DNA of 64,000 nt, taken from NCBI GenBank assembly GCA_947184155.2, contig CAMXCT020001691.1, positions 637,027 through 701,026 of the forward strand, written 5' to 3'. Position numbers and translations under genes: made by a program. Every line of letters begins with the position of its first letter. Positions within the stretch are counted from its first letter, which is position 1. The notes below the pieces were generated by a model. The model was not told the origin of the DNA and searched no databases. It saw only the letters and a program-made list of their open reading frames with translations. Origin of the DNA: Cladocopium goreaui. Taxonomy: Eukaryota > Sar > Dinophyceae > Suessiales > Symbiodiniaceae. Below, piece after piece: positions 11,031 to 20,885 of the stretch.

Positions 11031-11489
11031 TCTATAATAGGTAAACCATCCATACATAATAATGGCCCAGTTTCCATGGCTTGATTTATGGAAATCAAAT
11101 GCTCCATTTACAGATGGTTTTATACCATTTGATTCACCTGATAATCATATCTATTATCCATGGATACCATAGATTAATAGGGTAGATTAATCTATTATCT
11201 ATATTATCTATATTAATCTATATATTAATCTATTTATGATAATCAAACATGGCTTTTTGGAAATTTCCCCAGCAATGGTTTGATGATTTTCCCAGCAACC
11301 GAAAAAACGGCTAGCGCGGGGATTTCCCAGCTATCACTAGGCCTCCCACTATCGTTGGTTAAAACTCACGTCTGAGATCCTCTTCAAGTCACAATAAATT
11401 TCCCTTCCCAATCACATTCCCCTAAATTTCCCCTGAAATTCCCTTGAAATCCCCATAAAATCCCCATAAAATCCCTATAAAATCCCCAG

Positions 11490-11575
11490 AAACTTGGCCA
11501 TGTTGGATCCGTCAGGCCGGACGCGGTGGGTCGGTGCTTGAGTGGGGCGCAGCGCTGGGAGTGGCTGGGCATCAG
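11490..11575 (+). CDS. Candidate exon (HVGSVRPDAVGRCLSGAQRW)
   Basis: A GC-rich island reads KLGHVGSVRPDAVGRCLSGA then QRWEWLGIRTLVL before a stop. It is flanked by AT-rich DNA with TTTTCAG-like tracts. An antisense frame is also open, so the strand is not certain. No family is recognised. Confidence 0.3.
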
Positions 11576-12204
11576 AACGCTGGTTCTTTGATGTTCTTTT
11601 CAGCATGAATGATTCATGATTCATGGGTTATTGTGGTTATAATTAAATCATATATCATCATCATCATCATCATCATCATCATAATATATATATATATTTA
11701 TTTAATTTGTTTATTTATTTATTCATTTTCTTTTTAATCTTTTAGCCAGTAAACCCCTATGATTAATGACTGATAATTAGGTATATTGTGGTCCAATGGT
11801 ATATTATAGTAAACCCTCTTAGTAACCCCCCTATTATCATTAGCAAACCCCTATTATTAGTAAACCCCTATAATTATTGTCATGGGTATACCCTTATTAC
11901 TGGGACGATGTTATGACCGTCTATTGGAGTTTACCACATCAGACGAGCCACAAAAGACGCTTAGAGATGGCTTGCCATCGTGATATTGGTTTCAAAACTT
12001 GAAAACAAGAGTTCGGGCATTCAAATGCCTACCAAGGTGGGCCCCAGTTATGTTTGTTGGTGGCCCCATTAAAAGTATATTCATACTTGCCATAAAACCA
12101 ACAAACAGTTATATAATAAAGCCAACAAACAGTTTTTCTGAAGCCATAACCCCATATGTATATTATTGACTATTATTGTATATTCATGATTGCCATAAAG
12201 CCAA

Positions 12205-12385
12205 CAGTTCTTGAAGTTACTGGTAACCAACTTATCGCTTCGCTGGGCCCCGAGGTCTGCGCCAGGCGGCAGCTGTGGCCCGATGCCTTGACGTTGATCC
12301 AAGAGATGCCCAAGATGGAGGTGCGATTCGCACCTGAACGGGGCGATGGGGAAGAGATGAGAACCATTATCAAAACAATAATGGA
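12205..12385 (+). CDS. Candidate exon with a pentatricopeptide (PPR)-like repeat
   Basis: A frame contains CARRQLWPDALTLIQEMPKM then EVRFAPERGDGEEMRT. The pattern C-A-x-x-x-x-W-x-x-A-L-x-L-x-x-E-M-x-x matches the helical hairpin of PPR repeats as seen in dinoflagellates, where PPR proteins bind organelle RNA. Only one repeat is visible. A family-2 introner follows at 12394. It could be one exon of a PPR gene or a fragment. Confidence 0.45.
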
Positions 12386-12393
12386 TCACATGG

Positions 12394-12487
12394 ATATGGG
12401 TCAATACCTATAGATACATTTTTAGTGGGATGAACATCCATTTACCAGCTATTTTGGGGTTCACTAGGTACCAGGGTTTTGACCCAT
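12394..12487 (+). mobile_element. Introner/MITE family 2, copy 2
   Basis: It contains TATGGGTCAATACCTAT at the left, ATGAACATCCATTTACCAGC in the middle and GGGTTTTGACCCATCCC at the right. It is homologous to the copies at 4037, 32399 and 34561. Confidence 0.6.
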
Positions 12488-12879
12488 CCCCACATAAAGA
12501 ATGGGAGCCTATTATATATATATATATTATTGTATATTATTGTCATTTGTTGTCTATGGTCGTTATTTGTTAATGGTACTCCAATTATAATTGATAAGAA
12601 TAGATAATAGGGTGAGACTAAATGATCATTCACGACCCTATTGAAACCTACAAGAACAGCAACGATCAGAAGCTGTCGATTTATTTCTAGCCTATTCAGA
12701 ATTGATATCTCAAGATTGGGCGCTTGAACAGGACACTATTTCAGTTTGGTGAATTAGATTTAAGTTATTCAGCGGGTTTGCAACGGATAACCCTATGTTT
12801 TCAGATCATTCTTGTGGAAATCCATTGAGTTTTACACATTTTGTTGGTGTACTGGAGATAGATTGGGGACTTCAATCAG

Positions 12880-12992
12880 TCAATGACTCTGGAACAATGG
12901 GACGAAGGGATGAAGATTGCCATTTGGGGACCCCATTCTTGTGCCCATGGGAAGGTGCAGCCGAATATCGTGCAGCTCGGCCTAGATGGATG
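12880..12992 (+). CDS. Candidate exon (SMTLEQWDEGMKIAIWGPHS)
   Basis: After TTCAATCAG the frame reads SMTLEQWDEGMKIAIWGPHS then CAHGKVQPNIVQLGLDG. It has a clear coding look and no stop. The end is uncertain, with a GA donor near 12992 or a GC donor shortly after. A further coding-like island at about 13164-13210 (KAREVVFFKLYGRQQA) may be the next exon. The family is not recognised. Confidence 0.45.
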
Positions 12993-13231
12993 CGAAACTA
13001 TATGGACATTCTGTTGGGATATCATAGATATCCGTAGATATCCACTGTATAATATATGATGATATAATTCCCTATGGATCCAAGTTGATCCAAGTACCTT
13101 ATAAGCTTATAAGGAAGTGTTTGGATCCATATCCATTCTATATGACTGGGATGCAGATCTAAGAAGGCGCGCGAAGTTGTCTTTTTCAAGCTATATGGGA
13201 GGCAGCAAGCTTGGTGATTTTGACGGGAAGA

Positions 13232-13338
13232 TACCCTCTGGTAATTTAACATAGCTATTGAAAATCACCATTTTTAATGGGAAAATCCACTATTTCTATG
13301 GCCATTTTCAATAGCTATTTTGACATAACCAGAGGGTA
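13232..13338. mobile_element. Introner/MITE family 1, copy at 13232
   Basis: It starts TACCCTCTGGTAATTTAACA and ends TTTTGACATAACCAGAGGGTA. The interior carries CTATTGAAAATCACCATT and CCATTTTCAATAGCTA. Confidence 0.8.
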
Positions 13339-13390
13339 AAGGGTAGTTGTGGATGTTCATCCCCTCGTTTCAATGGGCATTGAGCATCTC

Positions 13391-13562
13391 TTCAAGTCAG
13401 TTCGAAGTTGGCCAAAAAAGTGCCACGTTCGGTGCGGTGCGGTGCCCCATGGTGCCCCTGAACTTCCCACATCTTCTTCAGCAAACTTCGGAGAAGGGGC
13501 ATCTTTCTGGTTATGGACCCATTTTTAATGAAAAAATGGCGCAGGGCGCAGGGTTTTTATTT
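13391..13562 (+). other. Coding-like island, possible exon
   Basis: After TTCAAGTCAG the frame reads FEVGQKSATFGAVRCPMVPL then NFPHLLQQTSEKGHLSGYGP and stays open to a TAA at about 13563. The antisense strand is also partly open. No family is recognised. Confidence 0.3.
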
Positions 13563-13929
13563 TAACTGCCGTTTTCAAAATGGATTGTGAAGGAACATCC
13601 TTAACCTCAAACTGGGCTGGATTCATTATCCTAGTGCCTCACAGCCGCCAAAAAGATAGAACGTCATGTTCAACGAAAAATATTCTGATAGTGAAAAGTA
13701 TGTGTCTTCTCTTTGGCCGCTCGAAACGACATGTACATGTGTATATACAGTGCACATATGTATAACATTGTACAATCCCTCTCTTTATGTATCTATACAT
13801 ATAATATGAATGATATTAGGATATTACGTACTTGTATTATTATTTTTTTTTTTTTTTAAAGCATATATATATATATATTAGTGTTATCTTATAATTAATA
13901 CATATATATTAGTTGCATCATGTTGACAT

Positions 13930-14040
13930 GCGGTCGAATTTTGCACCTCCGGCGAGGTGCTGGAATGCCGTTCTGGCCGCCTGCGAACGTGGAAGAGCTT
14001 GGAGTCTTGGAGCCCTGCCGGCGTCGCCTGGGGAACCAAC
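13930..14040 (+). CDS. Candidate exon with a PPR-like repeat
   Basis: A frame reads CWNAVLAACERGRAWSLGAL. The pattern W-N-A-x-L-A-A-C-E-R-G-x-x-W is a hallmark of dinoflagellate PPR repeats. It may belong to the same gene as the PPR-like exon at 12205, but the intervening exon at 12880 is not PPR-like. Confidence 0.45.
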
Positions 14041-14066
14041 CACCTAAGCACCGAAACATGAGGAGA

Positions 14067-14182
14067 TACCCGAGGGTAAACTAAAATAGATGTGGAACAT
14101 GAAGCATTTCTAGATTGTGAAGATGATTTTCCTAGGGAAAGCATCGGTTTTCTACGAAACTACGTTAGTTTCGCCTCGGGTA
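14067..14182. mobile_element. Introner/MITE family 1 variant with CGAGG ends
   Basis: The left end is TACCCGAGGGTAAACTAAAA and the right end CGTTAGTTTCGCCTCGGGTA. Compared with the standard TACCCTCTGG/CCAGAGGGTA ends, both termini carry matching changes, so terminal complementarity is kept. Confidence 0.65.
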
Positions 14183-14314
14183 AGCAGCAAACATGGGGAT
14201 ATTTCATGAGGATACCATTGGGGATATCATTGGCGTTATACCTCGTCATCTCGGGATTGATATAACACGGCACTGCACAGAGATGGGTCACACATGGTTT
14301 CATGGATAAAAGGT

Positions 14315-14419
14315 TACCCTCTGGTAAACTAACATAACTATGGAAAATCACCATTTTCAATGGGTAAATCCACTATAAATGGCCATTTTCAATAGCTATT
14401 TTGACATAACCAGAGGGTA
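14315..14419. mobile_element. Introner/MITE family 1, copy at 14315
   Basis: It starts TACCCTCTGGTAAACTAACA and ends TTTTGACATAACCAGAGGGTA. It is closely related to the copy at 13232. Confidence 0.8.
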
Positions 14420-15654
14420 ACCAGCACACATCGGACTGATTTGGTTTCAACACCTATGATTTTCGATGCGAGAACGAGCGTTCGTTGATCAGCTTATTTT
14501 GGATGTAAACAGCAAGGTACAGTTGCGCCAGTTACGCCAGTGTTGATCCAGGGCAAAGCGATACATAATGCTGTTGGTTATATCCCCCGATATGGCCCGA
14601 TATGTTCCATTATGACGGATGAAAAAAAAATATACATAGCCTCTATTGTTGGCGGTTATCTCACCATTATTGTAATTTAGGCATCAGTTGTTACCCAAAT
14701 GATTTCGGTTCTTTCTGTAGAGTTCAATTCTGTCTTTTTCCGAGATCTTGCCGCGGACTTCCACACTGTATGTGAATCATTGTGGTTTCTTCTTTTTCTC
14801 TGTGCTTCTGTTTCTAGTTCATAGAACCATTTGTAGGTTCTTATTTGTTGGTTTTTATTGAATCCCCAATCAACTTGATGAATCTTTGGGGAAGTCCGAC
14901 GGAATTTGTTTTATTCCTCACCTATCACCACTTCAACCGTCCTGGCTCCTCCTCCATGGATACATATACATATACATACTGTAATTATACATACATACAT
15001 CTATACATCTAATATATTATGATATTCACATTTTTTTCCCCGAACTTGGGCAACCCTCCAAAACCCTACTTCAGAAGTGACCGATCAATTTGTGGGTACC
15101 TGGGACAGGCAAAACCCTTTTTCCTCTTGTGAAAACATGGTATCACCCGGAATCCAATGTGGCAATGGGAAGTTCTCTGGAATATAAATGGAGGTTTCTA
15201 GCTAGGAATATCATAAATGATGGATTTTCCATTGCCAATTTTGATTGCCAGAGGGTACCCCATTTTTTTTTGTTGATCATCATTGATCATCATTTTCCAT
15301 GAACTGCACAATGGCCGTATATAAAAAATTGGCGGTAAATTGGTAGTTTTAGGACAGACCCAGATATCATCGTGTTGGTGATGTATCCCATTCTATCCCT
15401 ATGAACAATCCCCAACATTATTGGTTGGTAAAATTTCCCATTTTTTTGGTTGAATCCACCCATGATATCCAATTTACAATCAACTTTATCATCTTTTAAT
15501 CCTGTTGATCAAATCTCCCCAATTTACCCTCCGGGAATCAAACCATGGCAATGGGAGATTCACCATTTATCTATAATTTTCCTGTTACAGCCTCCATTTT
15601 GATTGGCGATTTCCCAGCTAGCCACGCTTGATTACCCAAGAGTAGTTCCATCAA
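14420..15654. other. Interval without a recognised gene
   Basis: AT-rich DNA with no convincing exon. A right end similar to family 1 (TTGCCAGAGGGTACCCC) occurs at about 15247-15259 and a left-like end (TTACCCTCCGGGAATCAAAC) at about 15523-15543. They may be the outward-facing ends of two damaged elements of a related family whose interior has TTTTGATTGCC / GGCAATGGGA. Confidence 0.4.
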
Positions 15655-15670
15655 TCAAATTAACCATCAT
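15655..15670. repeat. Target-site duplication, left copy
   Basis: TCAAATTAACCATCAT occurs here and again, perfectly, at 28630-28645, on the two sides of the retroelement. A perfect 16-bp direct repeat at the edges of a LINE-type ORF set is the expected product of target-primed insertion. Confidence 0.85.
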
Positions 15671-15734
15671 GTTTCCTGTTTCCTGGATGTCTCGCCAAGT
15701 CAGCTATTGCGGAAATGGCCAGAGATCCAACGTC

Positions 15735-18700
15735 TTATCGAATCTCAAGGTGGGTCATTGCCACCATTGGCATCTCACAATCACGGGCAGGGACAGGGAG
15801 TCGGAGAAGCGCTCGACCATCCCGCCGTGCTGGCTGTGTGAGACAACTACCATACCATCGTTCGCACCTATCCAGTCGAAAATCCGACCATGGCAGCCAC
15901 ACACAAGCTGCATGGAGCAGCAAAAATTCAGATTGGGGTCGAACGAATTGATGAACAAGACCCAAGTTCCATGACGCCGCTATCTCTTTGAGCATATGTG
16001 TGAACCACCTGCACCTCAGTTTGAAAGAAATTCCAACCATACTCGCCGCCGGGCGTGTGGCCGGGTCAATCCAAGTCTCAAAATGCAGTGGTCCTCCCTC
16101 TCCTGTGCACAACATGTAGTCAGTGTAGATTTGGTAAAAACTGATCCATCCTGGTGGTCTGTTGGCCTCTGTTAACCCCTGAAGAAACCAGCGTCCCACT
16201 GACAAAACCAATCTCTCACCATACTTCTGACACAGATGGCGACCAATCCACGTTACCTCCGGTGGAGCCCTCCAAATGGGCTGCTTGGAACGTGGAGGCA
16301 AAATCACTTCCCTGACCTCGTCAGGTTCATGGCTTTCTGTTTGGACTTCTTGTTGATGGAAAACAACTGCTCGGCTGATAGACAGTTGAACTGTGCGAAC
16401 CTGTTGTGTGATGAAACCTGCAAACTCAAAATCACGCATGAAAACATGATGAAGATCCCAAAAACTCTGTGGTCGGAGAACATGAGCAGCACGCGCCGCA
16501 TGGTCGACCAAACTGTTGTAAAGAAAGCACCATGATTCCAAAGCTGAGACACATCCCTGAGGGTCACTGTGGGCCGCTACCTTGGTAATGACAACCATGC
16601 CAGGGCCACCGTCACCTAGCAGAACACAAAGCTGAGACCAGAGGTCAAAATGTCTACAATTGGCTGTTGGTTTCCATTGTTTGCGGAGGATGGCACGCAC
16701 ACGGTTAACAACCCCCTTGCAATCACACCAAATGCGCACTTTCAAACGACTATGGTGGGCAATCCTAACTGCTTCCAAAACAGCTCGGAGCTCCGCCCGG
16801 TAGGCAGACTGTAGAAGACCCTGAAGTGGACTAGCGGCAAGGACCCTAGACCCAGGATTGGTGCCCACGTCATGTGACGAGGCTTGCACAACGGCCCAAC
16901 TGGCCAAGCGCCCTGCATGTGTCGGGTGGTGGCATGAGCCATCTGTGAAGAGGTCCAGCCAGCCGTCATGTGGTGGGTACATGTGAGTCAGGTCAAAAGG
17001 GGTCTCTTGTATGTGCAACAAGGCTTGCATATACTGCTTCCAACACGCTGGTCGCAGGCCCCACCCATAGCTTGTCAAAAATTCAGGCAAAAAGGGAATC
17101 ATGGCCCAAACGTGGGGATCCATGTTGGCCCTGTGCACCTCAAAGGCCTCACATTGCCAAAACCTATGGTATCTTGAGTCAGTGCATTGGCAAAATTGAC
17201 ACATGTTACCATCTTCTTCCTGCCAGTATCTTTGTGCATCGCGGGTGAAGTGTGCACCATTGAGCAATTTACGGCAAAGCCCAGCATCTTCAGTGGGTTG
17301 TGAGGCAATCCACTGACGCGTGCCTTGCACATCAGCAAGGTGCAGGTCCTTAAACCCGGCTCGGTGGGCAACTTGCTGTGACACTACCCCCTGCCACGAG
17401 AGTTGTGCCCTGAAGTCGATTTCTGCCATCGTGCAAGCAAACAAACAAAAGGGACCAAGAAAGTCTTCAAGCAGACCGTCAGCACGAATTGACCACCCCA
17501 GGACCTGGAGCCTGGACAACAAAGTCTGGGTGATGGAGTTACCGGGGATATCCGTCCCCTCCCAAGCAAGTCGCGTCAAAACAGGTTGGACAAAGTCAAG
17601 TGCTGCACAATCGCGCACGCTTCTGATGGTTTGCATGACTGACCAATAGCCCGGGTCACAAGCTGGATGTTCGATCAAACCTAATTGAATCCAGGGGCTG
17701 CACCCTGCCCCGTCGGCCTGTAACCCACGGACAGCTCCAGATCTCAACCGCTGCAGGATGCTACGACCAAGACCTGTAGAGGCGACTCCATGAAGACCTC
17801 TAGGCCAAGCCGCTGTCGTCAATGCGCGGACTTTGATTTTGTACGGGCATGGTGACAACCTTAAACGATCCCACATGTCATGCAAAGCATTGACTCGAGT
17901 CTGAAGCGTGTGATTGGTGTGTTGGAGGGTCAATTGCAGGTGCGCTCCAAGGTTGCGCCCTCCATGCTCCACTCGATAGCCTTGTTGTTTTAACTGGCGT
18001 CTGCCCTCAGCCGATAAGCACCAAACATACGTCTTCTTCTTATCAAGTTGCAGGTCAACCTTGGCACAAAAAGCCTCGAGGCGGTTCATGGCGCTTTGGA
18101 CATACTGGGGGTCTCGGATCAGCAACTGCCAATCATCAACAAAACTGAGCGTGGTGCAGTGAGGGCTGAGCTCATCCATCCACCAATGGAGGACACAGTC
18201 AAGCAAGATCATTGCCAGGACTGAGAGACCATCCCCTTCTGCAAAGCCTGTGACCGACATGGTGGCAGGGGACAAGTTTTGGCGAACTTCAAAATGTCTG
18301 GCCATCTGCATCGTACATCCAGCCCAGGCTGTCAAAACATGCATAGGCAGTCGCAGCATACCAGCCAATTCAAAAATCACTGGACGACTCAAACAATTGA
18401 ATGCCTTTACGATGTCACCTACTACCCCCGCCAGGGGAATGCCACAGTCATGACTTTCTTCAATGGTCAGAAGCATCGAATGCCATACCTGGCCGGCATG
18501 GCTGCCTACCCTGGATCCATGGAGACCTGGTGGGAGCCACTCATCAAGGGCAGCAATGATGTTGCGGGAGTGGTATGAAGACCACAGCCTGTACCCAATG
18601 CTCAGCACAGTTATAGGACGGAAATCAGCCGCAGTGCGCGGTTGGGTAGTTTTGGCAAGTGACACTACCCGTCCAGCTGTGAGTTGTGCAGGCCATTCCC

Positions 18701-20873
18701 CAGTGGCTTCTGCCAAGGAGTAAAACTGACACATGCTTTGGAGGACTCCATCCGGCATTGCACGGTAATCAGCCAATGTAACGCCATCTAATCCCTTGGA
18801 GGTTTTGGCCTTTTTCCTCCTGATTTCTTGCTTGAGGCAACCTAGTGTGAGTGGGGGAGAAGAACATGGCACAGGGCGTGCATGGCGTTTGGCAAAGGCC
18901 AGGATATCATGCCACTGGCTCATTGGGACATTCTCATGGCGTTGCCATCTCGCAGCCCATGATTGTTGAAATTCCGCAAAAAGTTCTTCAATGGCACCTA
19001 TCATGCGTACTAGCGTACACTGGGACCCACAGGCGTCTGACACAGGCTGGTCAACCCAAACCCACGTATCTTCATAGTGCACAATGTTCAGCGGTTTACC
19101 ATCAACAAAAATTGGTTTGGTCTGGTCCCACTGACATGCTTTGTCGAGATGAAGACATTGGGTGTCGGCATCCACATAACAAATCTTACTTTGGAGGGGT
19201 TGAGTGAGCAGGTCAACACTGTCCATTCCCAAACCTCGAATGTCTTGGAAGATCAATTGCGGGGATGCTAGCCGTTTAGCCTTGGCAGTGGCACGGCTGG
19301 TGGCATGCAGTTTCTTTTCCAGTTGGCGAAAAACCAAAACAAAGGAGGCATACATGGCTTCGGCCACAGGCTGATCAGGTGGGACCCTTGGGCATTCATA
19401 AGGGGCCTCATGAACAGAGTGTTCAATCGTACTCCACCATTCAGCGAAGCCGCAATCAAACCCTTTGGCCCTGGTGATGGCACTCCAAACATTGGCTGCG
19501 TGACATGGGTCAGCTTCAGGTTTCCTAGACCGCACAAACCGCACGTACGCCTGAAGTCGGCGTGCTTGCCGATACCAGTGTGCATGCTGGACCGACATAC
19601 CTGTGAACTGGGGAGCCAAGTCACCGGATCGAGGTGCTTTGAGTGGAGCATGTGATTGTCCTACAACTTTCTTAGGTGCCAGCGTTTGGGCACGGCCACA
19701 ACTGGCCTTTGGGAGTGGCACAGGACTCGCCTCGGAGGCAGCCTTCTCCACATCATGCCAGAGATCAGCATACCGTCTGGTGGCATGGCCGCTGGGGACA
19801 GGTTCAATGGCATCAAATTCAAAGGATGGCCACTTCATCTCTTGGGGTTGCTTCCACACAAACCGGGGGACAGCATGAACATTACCCCGGAACCAGGCAT
19901 GTAACACACTGTGGTCTGGCCATGTTGTTGCGTCAATGTCGACAGCAGTCAACAATGTCTGCAATTCAGGTGATATGTACATGAAGTCAACTCTGGTGGA
20001 GCATTTGCAGGTGTTCTGAATCGCATGGCCCCACCTGTCTGAGGCAATGGATTGGATGTCACGAAAACCTGCTGATTCAAGAATCTGAAAGGCGGCCACA
20101 TCATTTTCCTTCAAGTTGAAGTCCCCTGCGACAACCCTCAACCCAGTAGAGTAGAGGCACACCTGCGTGGCAACCGCCCTGAGCAGTTGGTCATTGTGAT
20201 GAAGGTGCTGAGGATGCCACGTGCCTGCAGATTCTCCATACATGGTACCCAAGGTGATCCACATGTCGTTGAGCAAGGTGGATGTCACAAGCACCCGACT
20301 GGAGGCACTGATGTCAGGATCCCACGTTACTGGCAAGGCCCTGGTCGGGTGCTTCGATAGTGCCGCAACCCCTTTCCATCCACCGGATGTTTGAGAATGA
20401 GCACGCACAGGGACAGGATGTCCAGTGATCAAATACCGATATGGCGACTTAGTGACTCGAAGACCTCTGCGAAATGATGAAACTGATTTAGTGGTCAGAT
20501 GAGTTTCAGCAATGGACCACAGGTCGCCATGGCTCAAATACTGATTAATCACCTGAGCTTTCCCCGCCAACCCAGATGGATTGAAACACCCAATACAAAA
20601 ATCTTGGGACTTCGCAGTCGCTCTGGGACCTGGGTGAAGTGCTTCCCCAAAACGCACCCCTAGCACCAGGGTGAGAACATACAAAATTGAAGTGAAACTG
20701 TGGGGCTTGGGTCGGGTTGGTCTGCACGGGCTGGTAAGGCAAGTGCTGCACACAGCCAGGCCAAGACAAAACTGAGCAAAAACGATGGGGTTCAGCAGGC
20801 AAAGGAGGCCAACAGCAACAAGGGCAAGAGCCCACAGTACCCATGCATGGAGGCTACCAAACAGTCCTGCCAC
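15735..20873 (-). CDS. Retroelement ORF with AP endonuclease, reverse transcriptase, zinc finger and RNase H (1712 codons)
   Basis: Residues 1-80 are strongly hydrophobic (about two membrane-like segments), then RFGEALHPGP leads into an exonuclease-endonuclease-phosphatase domain with IAETHL, GDFN (about 250), VDFMY (about 297) and a terminal DH (about 320). This domain would nick target DNA. The RT follows, with GDIVKAFN (about 820) as motif A and SFVDDW (about 912) as the catalytic motif C. A C-x2-C...H-x4-C finger near 1220-1240 (MCQFCQC) resembles the zf-RVT of LINEs. RNase H has FTDGS (about 1308), AELRAVLEA (about 1360), WCDCKG (about 1382) and VAAHSD (about 1432). About 250 C-terminal residues are unassigned. 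There is no nearby ATG; the frame is open from an in-frame TGA at 20883-20885, so it may be made by readthrough of the preceding ORF. It ends at TAA. Confidence 0.9.
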   Translation of the reverse strand: MAGLFGSLHAWVLWALALVAVGLLCLLNPIVFAQFCLGLAVCSTCLTSPCRPTRPKPHSFTSILYVLTLVLGVRFGEALHPGPRATAKSQDFCIGCFNPSGLAGKAQVINQYLSHGDLWSIAETHLTTKSVSSFRRGLRVTKSPYRYLITGHPVPVRAHSQTSGGWKGVAALSKHPTRALPVTWDPDISASSRVLVTSTLLNDMWITLGTMYGESAGTWHPQHLHHNDQLLRAVATQVCLYSTGLRVVAGDFNLKENDVAAFQILESAGFRDIQSIASDRWGHAIQNTCKCSTRVDFMYISPELQTLLTAVDIDATTWPDHSVLHAWFRGNVHAVPRFVWKQPQEMKWPSFEFDAIEPVPSGHATRRYADLWHDVEKAASEASPVPLPKASCGRAQTLAPKKVVGQSHAPLKAPRSGDLAPQFTGMSVQHAHWYRQARRLQAYVRFVRSRKPEADPCHAANVWSAITRAKGFDCGFAEWWSTIEHSVHEAPYECPRVPPDQPVAEAMYASFVLVFRQLEKKLHATSRATAKAKRLASPQLIFQDIRGLGMDSVDLLTQPLQSKICYVDADTQCLHLDKACQWDQTKPIFVDGKPLNIVHYEDTWVWVDQPVSDACGSQCTLVRMIGAIEELFAEFQQSWAARWQRHENVPMSQWHDILAFAKRHARPVPCSSPPLTLGCLKQEIRRKKAKTSKGLDGVTLADYRAMPDGVLQSMCQFYSLAEATGEWPAQLTAGRVVSLAKTTQPRTAADFRPITVLSIGYRLWSSYHSRNIIAALDEWLPPGLHGSRVGSHAGQVWHSMLLTIEESHDCGIPLAGVVGDIVKAFNCLSRPVIFELAGMLRLPMHVLTAWAGCTMQMARHFEVRQNLSPATMSVTGFAEGDGLSVLAMILLDCVLHWWMDELSPHCTTLSFVDDWQLLIRDPQYVQSAMNRLEAFCAKVDLQLDKKKTYVWCLSAEGRRQLKQQGYRVEHGGRNLGAHLQLTLQHTNHTLQTRVNALHDMWDRLRLSPCPYKIKVRALTTAAWPRGLHGVASTGLGRSILQRLRSGAVRGLQADGAGCSPWIQLGLIEHPACDPGYWSVMQTIRSVRDCAALDFVQPVLTRLAWEGTDIPGNSITQTLLSRLQVLGWSIRADGLLEDFLGPFCLFACTMAEIDFRAQLSWQGVVSQQVAHRAGFKDLHLADVQGTRQWIASQPTEDAGLCRKLLNGAHFTRDAQRYWQEEDGNMCQFCQCTDSRYHRFWQCEAFEVHRANMDPHVWAMIPFLPEFLTSYGWGLRPACWKQYMQALLHIQETPFDLTHMYPPHDGWLDLFTDGSCHHPTHAGRLASWAVVQASSHDVGTNPGSRVLAASPLQGLLQSAYRAELRAVLEAVRIAHHSRLKVRIWCDCKGVVNRVRAILRKQWKPTANCRHFDLWSQLCVLLGDGGPGMVVITKVAAHSDPQGCVSALESWCFLYNSLVDHAARAAHVLRPQSFWDLHHVFMRDFEFAGFITQQVRTVQLSISRAVVFHQQEVQTESHEPDEVREVILPPRSKQPIWRAPPEVTWIGRHLCQKYGERLVLSVGRWFLQGLTEANRPPGWISFYQIYTDYMLCTGEGGPLHFETWIDPATRPAASMVGISFKLRCRWFTHMLKEIAASWNLGLVHQFVRPQSEFLLLHAACVWLPWSDFRLDRCERWYGSCLTQPARRDGRALLRLPVPARDCEMPMVAMTHLEIR

Positions 20874-20885
20874 CCCACATCGTCA
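20874..20885 (-). other. In-frame TGA joining the coiled-coil ORF to the RT ORF
   Basis: The upstream ORF ends ...RPREDHE followed by TGA, and the same frame continues as CGA TGT GGG GTG GCA GGA CTG into the RT ORF. The first in-frame ATG of the RT ORF is over 200 codons further on, inside the endonuclease. Options are stop-codon readthrough, a non-ATG start (for example the GTG), splicing, or a recent nonsense mutation. Confidence 0.6.

Noticed and set aside
18250..20000. Plus-strand ORFs of 80-120 codons opposite the RT ORF
   Set aside because: They are antisense shadows of the 1712-codon retroelement ORF.
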